The translations under genes and the position numbers were made by a program. 64,000 nt of DNA from Pseudomonas sp. (lineage in GTDB: Bacteria > Pseudomonadota > Gammaproteobacteria > Pseudomonadales > Pseudomonadaceae): the NCBI GenBank assembly GCA_022448005.1, contig JAKUTK010000017.1, forward strand, positions 22,761 through 86,760, read 5' to 3'. Below, piece by piece: positions 1 to 10,228 of this stretch (position 1 is the stretch's first letter; every line of letters starts with the position of its first letter). The notes under the pieces are model-generated. The model was not told the origin of the DNA. It worked only from the letters and a program-made list of their open reading frames with translations, and searched no databases.

Positions 1-78
1 CAGGTCGCTGCCTCCAATGATGGGCAAATGATTGGTCCAGCTGTCATCGGCCGGCAGCTCCGTTTCCTGCCCGTTCAT
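1..78 (-). CDS. possible N-terminal fragment of a gene cut by the left window edge
   Basis: An ATG at 76-78 on the minus strand opens a frame that stays open for 26 codons to the window edge, beginning MNGQETELPADDSW. The peptide is too short to assign to a family. No strong ribosome binding site precedes the ATG. If real, the gene is divergent from the TRAP transporter operon, which is where regulators of such transporters (two-component or LysR type) are often found, but that is only context. It may be a chance frame. Confidence 0.3.
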   Translation of the reverse strand, partial: MNGQETELPADDSWTNHLPIIGGSDL

Positions 79-515
79 CGTGTCACTACCGCATAGCTGC
101 CAGCAGCTGCAGAACCGGAGCCTGGACCTTGCGTCTGGGTGTCTCTTGCATCGAGGCGCATGACGAGTCCTCTCGATTGTTTTTGTGGGGGGAGTCCTCT
201 TCTTTTCGAAGCTGGCATGCAGAAAACGCTGAGTCAATTCGGAATCCAGTTCCATCAGGCAGAATTATGATGCCCCACAAACAGAACCGTCTAAGCTCAA
301 CCTTTACTGGACAGACCACGATCAATCAGTCGCTGCACACCGAACCTGTTATCGAGAAAGGCAGCGATAGCCTTCTGCTAGCGCTTGAAAAAGCTCCGCG
401 CTATGTTAGCTTTCGAGCAGCTTTGCAAAAGTCAGTTCTGCTGTGCGAAACAAGCATGCGACGCACGTGATACAAAGATGGCCTCAGCCAGACAATTACA
501 ACAAGAGGACGCGTT
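79..515. other. intergenic region upstream of the TRAP operon
   Basis: About 440 bases with no convincing gene. Short frames on both strands have no family resemblance and no ribosome binding site. It should hold the promoter of the TRAP operon and perhaps that of the divergent fragment. I looked for a sigma-54 -24/-12 element (GG-N10-GC), because dicarboxylate TRAP genes in Pseudomonas can depend on RpoN, and did not find a good match. Confidence 0.5.
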
Positions 516-1550
516 ATGAAATCCATGCTCAAAAAGCTACTCGTTCCCGCCGGTTTGTTAGCGATGGCGGTCTCCGCCATGGCTCCGCAGATGGCTGCCG
601 CACAGGACGTCACCAAATGGCGCGTGCAATCGCATTGGCCGAGCGCCAGCAGCTCCTATCAGGACAGCCTTGTCAGACTCAAGAATGAAATCGAGCGACG
701 CACCGACGGGCGCCTGCAGTTGCAGTTGTTCGAATCCGGCGCGCTGTTCAAACCCCAGGAAACCTTCAATGCTGTCAGCCGCGGCATCGTCCAGATGGGC
801 ACCATCTCTCCCGGCTACGCGCAGGACAAGATGACCCTCGCCGGTATCGCTTCCGGCCTGCCCTTCGCCTTCCAGAATGTCTGGGAGGCTGCGTACTTCC
901 ATAAGCAGATGGGCTTCGAAGACATGCTCCGTGAAGAAGCCGCGCAACACGGCGTCTATTGGTCGACCGATAAGGTCTACCCAACCGAGATGGTGGTGAA
1001 GAAGCCAATCAACAGCTGGCAGGATTTCACCAAGCTGAAGATTCGTTCATCCGGTGCGCTGCAGAAGTTTCTCGACGAGGCTGGTGCTTCGACCACCTAT
1101 CTGCCTGGCGGCGAACTGTACCCGGCGCTTGATACCGGCGTGGTTGATGGTGCCCATTGGGGTGCCGTGCAAGGTGCCGCCAGCATGAGCTTCTACGAAG
1201 TGGCGAAGAATCATGTGCGACCCGCACTGAACATCGCCGGCACCGATGTGATCATCATCAGCCAGAAGGCGCTGGACAAGCTGTCCGAGCGCGACCAGGA
1301 AATCGTCAAGCAGATTCTCGATGAGCAGTTCTGGTACCGCACCAACGAGTACCTGTATCAGGAACAGATCGCCTTGCAGAAGGCCATCAAGGAACAGGGC
1401 GTGAAGGTCAACGTACTGCCGGATGACGTCCAGGCGCGGCTTCGTGAAGTCGCGAAAAAGACCTGGGAAGAAGAAGGCAAGCGTAGCGACAAGTCGGCTG
1501 AAGCCTTGCAAAAGCTCAAGACCTTCCTCAGTGACCTCGGTTACCAGTAA
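516..1550 (+). CDS. dctP: TRAP transporter substrate-binding protein, DctP family
   Basis: Periplasmic solute receptor of a tripartite ATP-independent transporter; it captures a carboxylate and delivers it to the QM permease. The 344-residue protein starts with a clear signal peptide (basic MKSMLKK, hydrophobic core, AAA before Gln30). It keeps the family's GGELYPALDTGVVDGAHW stretch around the ligand pocket, a form that looks more like 2-oxoacid/lactate-type TRAP receptors (TakP-like) than classical C4-dicarboxylate DctP. The substrate is therefore uncertain. The start is supported by AGAGGA about eight bases upstream. It is first in the dctPQM operon, 78 bases before the small permease. Confidence 0.9.
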   Translation: MKSMLKKLLVPAGLLAMAVSAMAPQMAAAQDVTKWRVQSHWPSASSSYQDSLVRLKNEIERRTDGRLQLQLFESGALFKPQETFNAVSRGIVQMGTISPGYAQDKMTLAGIASGLPFAFQNVWEAAYFHKQMGFEDMLREEAAQHGVYWSTDKVYPTEMVVKKPINSWQDFTKLKIRSSGALQKFLDEAGASTTYLPGGELYPALDTGVVDGAHWGAVQGAASMSFYEVAKNHVRPALNIAGTDVIIISQKALDKLSERDQEIVKQILDEQFWYRTNEYLYQEQIALQKAIKEQGVKVNVLPDDVQARLREVAKKTWEEEGKRSDKSAEALQKLKTFLSDLGYQ

Positions 1551-1628
1551 CCCCCTCGCCTGCCCCACCCCCGACGCGATCACGCGCCGGGGGTGCGATT
1601 CGCTCAATCCTTGCTCGTGGGGCCCGTC

Positions 1629-2168
1629 ATGCGCCTGATCCATGCCTACATCAACGGCATCACCCGGCTCAACGAATTCATCGGCCGCTGGGTGGCCTAC
1701 CTGATCTTTCTTATCTTCGCGCTGCTGCTGCTCGAAGTGTTCATGCGCTACCTGTTCTCGAGCCCGACCTCCTGGACCAACGAATTCGGACAGATGTTGT
1801 TCGGCGCTTATGTGGTGCTATCCGGCGGCTACGTAATGGCGCACCGCGACCACGTCAACGTCGACCTGCTCTACGCCTCGTTCAGCCCGCGCACACGCGC
1901 CTGGGTCGACATATTCACCTCCAGCATGTTTTTCCTGTTTATGGCCGCGCTGTTGTATTTCGGCAGCTCCATGGCCTGGGAGTCGGTTCAAGGCATGGAA
2001 ACCTCCTACTCCGCCTGGAATCCGCCGATCTGGCCGATCAAGGCGATGATTCCACTCGGCACCTTGCTGTTGTTGCTGCAGGGTATTGCCAAGCTGTTGC
2101 AGGACATCCTCATTGCACTGGGCCGTGAATCGGTCAGCGATACCCGCCACGCGGGGGATGCGCCATGA
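1629..2168 (+). CDS. dctQ: TRAP transporter small permease, DctQ family
   Basis: Small integral membrane subunit of the TRAP transporter, which links the receptor to the large permease. It has about 179 residues and four predicted hydrophobic helices. The family-typical pattern NEF-x3-LF-AYV-L-GGYVMAHRDHVNVDLL lies in the second segment. I chose the ATG at 1629 (MRLIHAYI) over the upstream ATG at 1593 because the longer form adds a non-conserved tail. The gene overlaps dctM by four bases (ATGA), which indicates translational coupling. Confidence 0.88.
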   Translation: MRLIHAYINGITRLNEFIGRWVAYLIFLIFALLLLEVFMRYLFSSPTSWTNEFGQMLFGAYVVLSGGYVMAHRDHVNVDLLYASFSPRTRAWVDIFTSSMFFLFMAALLYFGSSMAWESVQGMETSYSAWNPPIWPIKAMIPLGTLLLLLQGIAKLLQDILIALGRESVSDTRHAGDAP

Positions 2169-3475
2169 GCATCGAAATCACCACCTTGCTGTTCTTCCTG
2201 ACGCTGGTCTTCTTTCTTGTACTCGGGCTGCCGCTGGCCTTCGTGCTGGGCGGTGTCTCGGTGCTGTTCCTCTATTTCACCTGGGGCGTTGACGCCTTCT
2301 ACATGGTCGCTTCGCAGATGTGGGGCACCATGGAAAGCTTCACGCTGGTCGCCATTCCGCTCTTTGTATTCATGGCCATGCTGCTCGAACGAACCGGGGT
2401 GGCGCGCGACCTCTATCGCATGATGCACCTATGGTGCGGCGGCATGCGTGGCGGGCTGGCGATCGGCACGCTGGGGATCTGTGCGGTGTTCGGCGCCATG
2501 GTCGGCATCAGCGGCGCGGCGGTCGTGGCGATGGGCACTATTGCTCTGCCGGCCATGCTCGAACGCGGCTATGACAAGCGCATGGTGCTCGGCTGCATCA
2601 ACACCGGCGGCGGCTGGGGCATTCTGATTCCGCCGAGCATCATGATGATTCTCTACGCCATGATCAGCGGTCAGTCGGTCGGCAAGATGTTCGCCGCCGG
2701 CGTCCTGCCGGGCCTGCTACTGGTGGCGCTGACGGTCACCTACGTGTTGGTGCGCTCGTTCCTGCAGCCCCATCTGGCACCTGCACTACCCAAGGAAGAG
2801 CGAGGCAGTTGGGGCGACAAGCTACGCGCGATACGTGCCGTGCTGCTTCCGATCGGCATCGTTGTCATGGTGCTCGGATCGATCATCGGTGGTTTGACGA
2901 CCCCGACCGAAGCGGCCGCCATGGGCGTGTTCGGTGCGCTGATTTCCGCGGCGGTCTATCGCAAGCTGAACTGGCCGGTGCTGCAGGAAGCCGCTATCCG
3001 CACCTTCAAGCTGACCGGCATGATCGCCTGGATCCTGTTCGCGGCTCACGCGTTCAGCTCGGCCTATCAGGGCATGGGGGCGCAGTCGCTGATCGAGGGC
3101 CTGATGATGGACCTGCCCGGCGGCCGTTGGGCAATCATCATCGTCATGATGGCGATCGTCTTCGTCATGGGCATGTTGCTCGATCCCGTCGGCATCATGC
3201 TGATCACCCTGCCGGTGTTCCTGCCGATCGTCGCTTCACTCGGCTTCGATCCGATCTGGTTCGGCGTGCTGTTCGTGATCAACATGGAGATCGGTTACAT
3301 GACGCCGCCGTTCGGGTTCAACCTCTTCTATCTGAAAGGCATCGTCCCGCCCGGCATCACCATGAAGGACATTTACTGGTCGGTAATTCCCTTCGTGATC
3401 GTCAACATCATCGGCATGGGCATCATCATGCTGTTCCCCGAGATCGCGACCTATCTGCCGAACACGCTGTTCTGA
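2165..3475 (+). CDS. dctM: TRAP transporter large permease, DctM family
   Basis: The membrane channel subunit that performs sodium-driven import of the solute captured by DctP. It has 436 residues, the usual DctM length, with about twelve hydrophobic segments. It contains conserved Gly/Pro-rich loops such as NTGGGWGILIPPSIMMILY and the C-terminal TPPFGFNLFY. The start overlaps the end of dctQ by four bases. A bidirectional terminator follows. The set P-Q-M is complete, so the transporter is probably functional. Confidence 0.92.
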   Translation: MSIEITTLLFFLTLVFFLVLGLPLAFVLGGVSVLFLYFTWGVDAFYMVASQMWGTMESFTLVAIPLFVFMAMLLERTGVARDLYRMMHLWCGGMRGGLAIGTLGICAVFGAMVGISGAAVVAMGTIALPAMLERGYDKRMVLGCINTGGGWGILIPPSIMMILYAMISGQSVGKMFAAGVLPGLLLVALTVTYVLVRSFLQPHLAPALPKEERGSWGDKLRAIRAVLLPIGIVVMVLGSIIGGLTTPTEAAAMGVFGALISAAVYRKLNWPVLQEAAIRTFKLTGMIAWILFAAHAFSSAYQGMGAQSLIEGLMMDLPGGRWAIIIVMMAIVFVMGMLLDPVGIMLITLPVFLPIVASLGFDPIWFGVLFVINMEIGYMTPPFGFNLFYLKGIVPPGITMKDIYWSVIPFVIVNIIGMGIIMLFPEIATYLPNTLF

Positions 3476-3491
3476 TCAAGCGCGCGGGAAC

Positions 3492-3522
3492 AAAAAAGCC
3501 GGAGCAGATGCTCCGGCTTTTT
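3492..3522. terminator. bidirectional rho-independent terminator between dctM and the QEGLA gene
   Basis: A perfect hairpin AAAAAGCCGGAGC / GCTCCGGCTTTTT with a four-base AGAT loop. The flanking A-run and T-run allow it to work on both strands, as expected between two convergent genes. Confidence 0.9.
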
Positions 3523-3534
3523 CATGCGTGTCTA

Positions 3535-4830
3535 TCAGATGATGTTCGCGTAGTCCGCTTCAATGCGGTCCAGGCTCAGGTGGTTGAGGAAGTTGGAGAA
3601 GCACATCCAGGCAGACAGCGCATTGAGGTCCTGAAACTGCTGCGGCAGGTACTTCGGCGGCGCCACCATACCCTCCTCGACCAGCTGGCGCAGGGTGCGC
3701 ATGTCTTCCAGCGTGGTCTTGCCGCAGAACAGCAGCGGGATCTGTTCCAGCTTGCCCTTACGCACCGCCAGCTGGATGTAGTTGTAGATCATGATGAAAC
3801 CCTTCAGGTAGGACAGGTCCTTGGTGAAGGGCAAGCCCTCGGGAGACGAGCCGCGAAACACGCGACTGGCATTGCCGTAGCTGTCGTCGTCGGAATAGCC
3901 CTGTTCGCGGAAAAAGCCGAAGACGTCGAGAAAATCCGCGCCCTCTTCCGCCATGTGGATGGCACGGGTACGGTTGGTGAGCTTGCGCAGGCGCGTCGGG
4001 TAAGAGGCGAAAGCGATGACTTCCATCAGGATCGCCAAGCCTTCCTGAGTCACGGTTGAGGACGGCGGGCCCTTGGCCAGGAAGGTACAGATCGGCTGGT
4101 TCTGCCCGTTAAGCGTGGTGCCGACATGAACTAGCCCCTCGTGCACTTCCAGCGCTCGTACGTCCCGCTCGTTGAACATCGCATCGCTGCGGATCTTGAT
4201 GTAATCAGCGCCGGCCGCGGCATCGGCAAGAATGCCGTCAGATTCGAATACGCGAATCACGCCTTCACCCTCGCCAAACACCAGATCCAGCCGGCGCTGC
4301 AGCAAGTCCACCGCCTGCGGTGCAGTAAGCACTTTGGCTTCGTCCTTGAGGTCGCCGCGGTCAGCGATGTTGTTCAGATAGTCGGAGAGCATCAGACCGA
4401 GGTCGGCGAGCGTCGGGTCACCGGCATGAAAGGCGTCAGAGGCAGCGCCGTAAAGCTCCTGGGAAATCAGGCCGAAATCGGCGGTGCCGCGTGCTTCGAG
4501 CATGCGGATCACCATCCGGTATTCCTTGCACATGCGCCGCATGATCTGCCCGACCGGGTTGAACTGGCCCAGTTGACGGGTGATGTCGCGTTCGATGTTC
4601 TGGAACTCTTCCTTCTTGGCGCTGGAATCAAAGCCAAGCGGACGGCCTTCGTAGTAAGCGCGGTCGACCTGAGGCAGCTCACGGGCGCCAGCGGCAAAAA
4701 AACCTTGGCGAATGCTGTCGTCCCATTTCACCGCATCAAGCACACGCAGCGGGGTCTGCGCTTCGACGATACGTTCGGACAGACCGCGCACCGTAAGCTG
4801 GTATTCATCCAGGTTGTTACGGGTATTCAT
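3535..4830 (-). CDS. flavohemoglobin expression-modulating QEGLA motif protein (DUF1704 family)
   Basis: A 431-residue protein of the DUF1704/QEGLA family, often named after an effect on flavohemoglobin expression; its biochemical role in bacteria is not settled. The sequence shows HEGLVH at residues 230-235, an HExxxH arrangement, followed by TQEGLA at 261-266 where Glu263 could be a third zinc ligand. The same signature defines the eukaryotic MATCAP-type tyrosine carboxypeptidases related to this family. I infer a zinc-dependent carboxypeptidase-like fold. It has no signal peptide, so it is probably cytoplasmic. It stands alone, convergent with the TRAP operon. Confidence 0.82.
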   Translation of the reverse strand: MNTRNNLDEYQLTVRGLSERIVEAQTPLRVLDAVKWDDSIRQGFFAAGARELPQVDRAYYEGRPLGFDSSAKKEEFQNIERDITRQLGQFNPVGQIMRRMCKEYRMVIRMLEARGTADFGLISQELYGAASDAFHAGDPTLADLGLMLSDYLNNIADRGDLKDEAKVLTAPQAVDLLQRRLDLVFGEGEGVIRVFESDGILADAAAGADYIKIRSDAMFNERDVRALEVHEGLVHVGTTLNGQNQPICTFLAKGPPSSTVTQEGLAILMEVIAFASYPTRLRKLTNRTRAIHMAEEGADFLDVFGFFREQGYSDDDSYGNASRVFRGSSPEGLPFTKDLSYLKGFIMIYNYIQLAVRKGKLEQIPLLFCGKTTLEDMRTLRQLVEEGMVAPPKYLPQQFQDLNALSAWMCFSNFLNHLSLDRIEADYANII

Positions 4831-5105
4831 CCGTACCTCGTCAGTGATGAGCCATAGCCTTCAACTTATACACCAGCGGACCGTGGCATTCCGGGCCCGG
4901 TTCGCGAACTGCCTGCTGGCGTATAGAAGTGTGTCGGCCGGCATCAAGCAATCTGTACCCAGCCGAAACCGCGAACTGGCTTACCCAAGCCTTGGCACAT
5001 CAGCCTGGGCATGGCGGGGTCCCGCGCCTGCCCTTCGCCGCAGTCACATCGAAGCGTGGGGATGACAGCCGCCCGACCAATTCGCGGGGCGACTGGGCGC
5101 CTTGA

Positions 5106-6608
5106 TCAGATCTCGGGACGCATGTGCGGGAACAGGATCACGTCGCGGATCGATGGCGAGTTGGTCAGCAGCATGACCAGACGGTCGATGCCGATACCTT
5201 CACCTGCTGTCGGCGGCATGCCGTATTCCAGCGCGCGGACGAAGTCGGCATCGAAATGCATGGCCTCGTCGTCGCCAGCGTCCTTGTCGCGGACCTGCGC
5301 GTGGAAGCGCTCGGCCTGGTCTTCGGCATCGTTCAACTCGGAGTAGGCGTTGGCGATCTCGCGGCCGCCGATGAACAGCTCGAAGCGGTCGGTGACGCTT
5401 GGGTCGTCGTTGCTGCGACGCGCCAGCGGCGAGACTTCGAACGGGTAACGGGTGATGAAGGTCGGCTGCTCCAGCTTGTGCTCGACCAATTCCTCGAAAA
5501 TCATCACCTGCAGCTTGCCCAGCCCTTCGAAGCCGAGCACCTTGGCGCCGGCCTTCTTGGCGATGGCGCGGGCGGTGTCGATGTTCTGCAAGTCGGCGGC
5601 GCTGACTTCGGGGTTGTACTTCAGAATCGCATCGAACACCGAGAGCCGTGCAAAGGGCTCGCCGAAGTGGAACAGCTTGTCGCCGTACGGCACGTCGGTG
5701 CTGCCCAGGACCAACTGCGCCAGCTCGCGGAACAGTTCTTCAGTCAGATCCATGTTGTCTTCGTAGTCAGCGTAGGCCTGGTAGAACTCGAGCATGGTGA
5801 ACTCGGGGTTGTGCCGGGTCGAAACGCCTTCGTTACGGAAGTTGCGGTTGATCTCGAAGACGCGCTCGAAGCCACCGACCACTAGGCGCTTGAGGTACAG
5901 CTCAGGGGCGATGCGCAGGAACATCGGCAGGTCCAGCGCATTGTGGTGGGTCTCGAACGGCTTGGCCGCGGCGCCACCGGGGATGGTCTGCAGCATCGGC
6001 GTTTCCACTTCGAGGAAGTCGCGCTCGTTAAGGAATTTGCGGATGTGGCCAATCACCTGCGAACGCACACGGAAGGTGTGGCGGGTTTCCTCGTTGACGA
6101 TCAGGTCGACGTAACGCTGGCGGTAGCGCTGCTCGGTGTCGGTCAGGCCATGGTGCTTGTCCGGCAGTGGGCGCAGCGATTTGGTCAGCAGGCGAACGTC
6201 TGTCATCTCGACATATAGATCGCCCTTGCCTGAACGCGCCAGGGTGCCTTCTGCGGCAATGATGTCGCCCAGGTCCCAATGCTTGATGGCTTCGAGGGTA
6301 TCGGCTGGCAGCGTCTTTCGATTGACGTAGACCTGGATGCGCCCGGTCATGTCTTGCAGGACCATAAAGGCGCCGCGGTTGAGCATGATGCGTCCGGCAA
6401 CCTTTACCGGGATCGCCGCTTCAGCCAGCTCTTCCTTGGTCTTGTCGACGTACTTCTGCTGCAGGTCGTTGCAGTAGCTGTCGCGACGGAAGTCGTTGGG
6501 GAAAACGTCGCCCTTGGCGCGTTCGGCAGCCAGTTTTTCCTTGCGCTGAAGGATCAGGCTGTTTTCTTCCTCGTGGATGGCGTGCTGGTTCAGCGGTTGT
6601 TCGCTCAT
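5106..6608 (-). CDS. lysS: lysyl-tRNA synthetase, class II
   Basis: Charges tRNA-Lys with lysine in the cytoplasm. The 500-residue length matches bacterial LysS. An N-terminal OB-fold anticodon-binding domain (roughly residues 60-150) is followed by the class II catalytic core: motif 1 near [10 protein letters not shown], motif 2 as [14 protein letters not shown], and motif 3 as [12 protein letters not shown] close to the C terminus. It lies just downstream of prfB on the same strand, the arrangement known from E. coli and Pseudomonas, with a REP-like repeat cluster in the gap. Confidence 0.97.
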   Translation of the reverse strand: MSEQPLNQHAIHEEENSLILQRKEKLAAERAKGDVFPNDFRRDSYCNDLQQKYVDKTKEELAEAAIPVKVAGRIMLNRGAFMVLQDMTGRIQVYVNRKTLPADTLEAIKHWDLGDIIAAEGTLARSGKGDLYVEMTDVRLLTKSLRPLPDKHHGLTDTEQRYRQRYVDLIVNEETRHTFRVRSQVIGHIRKFLNERDFLEVETPMLQTIPGGAAAKPFETHHNALDLPMFLRIAPELYLKRLVVGGFERVFEINRNFRNEGVSTRHNPEFTMLEFYQAYADYEDNMDLTEELFRELAQLVLGSTDVPYGDKLFHFGEPFARLSVFDAILKYNPEVSAADLQNIDTARAIAKKAGAKVLGFEGLGKLQVMIFEELVEHKLEQPTFITRYPFEVSPLARRSNDDPSVTDRFELFIGGREIANAYSELNDAEDQAERFHAQVRDKDAGDDEAMHFDADFVRALEYGMPPTAGEGIGIDRLVMLLTNSPSIRDVILFPHMRPEI

Positions 6609-6670
6609 GGTTTAAAAATGCCTGGATCGAATGAATGAATCCCGGGGAGGGTGTGTTGGCAGGCGCTTCA

Positions 6671-6781
6671 CTTCAGCCCACCATGGTCTGCCCCTATTTT
6701 TGGTGGGCTGAAGCCCACCCTACATCTGGACACTGGAACTCGAGTTGGGTGGGCCGGGCGGCGTTCCGCTTCAGCCCACCC
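6671..6781. repeat. REP-like palindrome cluster between prfB and lysS
   Basis: The core GGTGGGCTGAAGCCCACCC (6702-6720) is an almost perfect palindrome. A second arm, CTTCAGCCCACCA (6671-6683), pairs exactly with TGGTGGGCTGAAG (6701-6713). A third, less perfect pair is GGGTGGGC (6747-6754) with GCTTCAGCCCACCC (6768-6781). This sequence type, GTGGGCTTCAGCCCAC, is a familiar dispersed extragenic palindrome in Pseudomonas genomes. Its position between co-oriented genes suits a role in mRNA stability or attenuation, or it may simply be a non-autonomous repeat. Confidence 0.8.
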
Positions 6782-6803
6782 ATGCTGGCCAAGCTCAGTA
6801 GCG

Positions 6804-7899
6804 TTAAAGCCCTTGCTTCAGACTGGCTTCGAGGTACTGGTCGATGTCGCCGTCCAGCACCTTCTGGCAGTCGCTACGTTCCACGCCGGTACGCAAATCC
6901 TTGATGCGCGAGTCGTCGAGCACATAGGAGCGAATCTGATGACCCCAGCCGATATCGGACTTGGTGTCTTCCAGCGCCTGGGAGGCCGCATTGCGCTTCT
7001 GCATTTCCTGCTCGTACAACCGGGCCCGCAGCATTTTCATGGCGGTGTCCTTGTTGGCGTGCTGGGAACGCTCGTTCTGGCAGGCCACCACCGTGTTGGT
7101 TGGTACGTGGGTAATACGTACCGCCGAGTCGGTGGTGTTGACGTGCTGACCACCGGCACCGGAAGAGCGGTAGGTGTCGATGCGCAGGTCGGCCGGATTG
7201 ATGTCGATTTCGACCCTGTCGTCGATCTCGGGCGAGACGAACACTGCCGAGAATGAGGTGTGGCGGCGGGCGCCAGAGTCGAACGGGCTCTTGCGCACCA
7301 GGCGGTGCACGCCGATCTCGGTGCGCAACCAACCAAAGGCGTACTCGCCTTTGATGTGTACGGTAGCGCCCTTGATGCCGGCTACTTCACCTTCGGACAG
7401 TTCGACGATCTCGGCGCTGAAACCGCGCTTGTCGGCCCAGCGCAGGTACATGCGCAGGAGTATGTTGGCCCAGTCCTGCGCCTCGGTGCCGCCGGAACCG
7501 GCCTGGATATCCAGGTAGCAGTTGTTCGGGTCCATTTCGCCGCTGAACATGCGGCGGAATTCCAGCCCCTCGAGGATGCCGCGCAGACGCTCCAGCTCGG
7601 CCGCGACGTCGTCTACGGCGCTCTGGTCATCTTCTTCGACAGCCATGTCGAGCAGGTCGCGGGAGTCGGCCAGTCCACCTTCGAGATCGTCGATGGTTTC
7701 GACGATCTGCGCCAGGGTGGCGCGCTCGCGGCCCAGGTTCTGGGCGTACTCAGGCTTGTTCCAGACGTTCGGGTCTTCGAGTTCGCGGTTTACTTCAACA
7801 AGACGATCATGCTTCTGATCGTAGTCAAAGATACCCCCGAATTGACTGGGTGCGGTCGGACAGGTCCTTGATGCTGTTGAGGATCGGGTTGATTTCCAT
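6804..7899 (-). CDS. prfB: peptide chain release factor 2, with programmed +1 frameshift
   Basis: RF2 terminates translation at UGA and UAA. The gene is read in two frames: a short first frame from ATG at 7897-7899 ([19 protein letters not shown]...) ends at an in-frame TGA (7825-7827). A +1 shift there continues into [12 protein letters not shown] and the rest of the protein, giving about 364 residues. The SPF tripeptide for UGA/UAA recognition and the catalytic GGQ (in [14 protein letters not shown]) are both present. The break is regulatory, not a pseudogene. The gene lies upstream of lysS on the same strand. Confidence 0.96.
7824..7839 (-). promoter_or_regulatory. RF2 autoregulatory frameshift site
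   Basis: On the minus strand this reads CGGGGGTATCTTTGAC: an internal Shine-Dalgarno-like GGGGG, three bases, then the slippery CTT followed by the TGA stop. It is the classical prfB recoding signal. When RF2 is scarce, the ribosome pauses at TGA and slips +1 from CTT to read TTT/GAC in the new frame, so RF2 controls its own synthesis. Confidence 0.95.
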
Positions 7900-8055
7900 A
7901 GGTCGGCAGCTCTCAATCGGACGTTGCGAAAAGCCGGCGATTATAGCGCAGCTGACCGTGACTGACAGCCCACGCGGGACCGTCGGCGCGGCGAATGTCA
8001 AGCAGATTGACCAGGGCACGTTGGAAAGGCGGCGTGCTCGCCGCCCGATTTGGGA

Positions 8056-8823
8056 TCAGGCGGAAACGCCGCGCACCTGGCTTTCCAGTTCGGCCTTCAA
8101 CCCAGCCTCAACCTTCAGCTGCCGGGCCAGCTCATCCAGATAAGCGCGCTCCATGAATTGCTCCTCGTCCACCATCAGTACGCTGGCCAGGTACATTTCC
8201 GAAGCCATCTCCGGTGTGGTGGCGGCAGCAGCCACTTCGACCGGGTCGAGCGGCTTGTTGAGCTCCGTTTCGAGCCAGCGCTGCAATTCGGGATCGTCAG
8301 TGAGCTGGGCCAGCTCGGCCTCGATCATCTTGCGCTCCTGTTCATCCACATGACCATCAGCTTTGGCCGCAGCGACCAGCGCCTTGAGGATGGCGCGGCT
8401 GTGCTCTTCGACCTGGTCTGGCGGAAGCCGGTCGACCGTCTTCGGCTCAGTGTGCGGTGCGCTCGCAGCTGCTGCGGTACCCTGTTGAGCCTGCTGCGCC
8501 TGCCAGTTGCCATAGGCTTTGTAGGCCAGCATGCCGAGTGCGGCCAGACCACCGTAGGTGACAGCCTTGCCACCCATGCGGCGCCCTCGTCGGCTTCCCA
8601 GCAACATGCCGAGCGCGCCGGTCGCCAGCGCACCCTTTCCACGCCCGCCAGCGCCTCCAAGCAGGCTACCCAGAGGCCCACCTGCGCCGGAGAGCATGTC
8701 GCCGAGCGAGCCGCCGCTGCTGCTGCTGTTGGTATTACCGGGGCGCGTAACCGAGCCCTGCTGCTTCTGCAGAAGATCCTGCCCGGATTTGAGCAGTTGA
8801 TCGAGCAAACCGGAGGTTTTCAT
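8056..8823 (-). CDS. DUF533 / TerB-like domain protein (YebE family)
   Basis: A 255-residue protein of the DUF533 family, function unknown. Residues about 35-80 are rich in glycine and serine (SSSSGGSLGDMLSGAGG and following). A hydrophobic stretch around TYGGLAALGMLAYKAYG may be a membrane anchor or buried helix. The C-terminal half (from about residue 135) is an all-helical TerB-like domain with an acidic segment, AAAKADGHVDEQERKMIEAE, typical of this fold, which may bind metal. It is set apart from prfB by about 230 bases and runs the same way. No role can be deduced from the neighbours. Confidence 0.8.
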   Translation of the reverse strand: MKTSGLLDQLLKSGQDLLQKQQGSVTRPGNTNSSSSGGSLGDMLSGAGGPLGSLLGGAGGRGKGALATGALGMLLGSRRGRRMGGKAVTYGGLAALGMLAYKAYGNWQAQQAQQGTAAAASAPHTEPKTVDRLPPDQVEEHSRAILKALVAAAKADGHVDEQERKMIEAELAQLTDDPELQRWLETELNKPLDPVEVAAAATTPEMASEMYLASVLMVDEEQFMERAYLDELARQLKVEAGLKAELESQVRGVSA

Positions 8824-8849
8824 AAAATACCTGCATACGAAGTGATGGA

Positions 8850-9998
<1,149 letters not shown>

Positions 9999-10228
9999 TC
10001 AGTACAGACTGTTTCGGTGACTTTGCTCGGCCTGGATGGTGTTTACCGAGAATTCGGTGACCGGGTGTTGCACACCGGCGTGAGCCAACATTGATCGACC
10101 GCCGACATGACCTTCTGCGTACAAGGAGCGTCCATGCGAATCGCAGGTCGCTACCCCAGCTCGGTCTTGTTCGGAAATATTGGAAGCTTGGGGGATGACA
10201 AACCACTCGCCATCCCCAGCAACTGCAG

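Noticed and set aside
79..515. Possible sigma-54 promoter of the TRAP operon, as expected for dicarboxylate transporters
   Set aside because: No GG-N10-GC arrangement with good flanks was found on the plus strand, so I did not annotate it.
6804..7916. prfB as a frameshifted pseudogene
   Set aside because: The break coincides exactly with the programmed CTT TGA recoding site and its internal Shine-Dalgarno, so the gene is intact.
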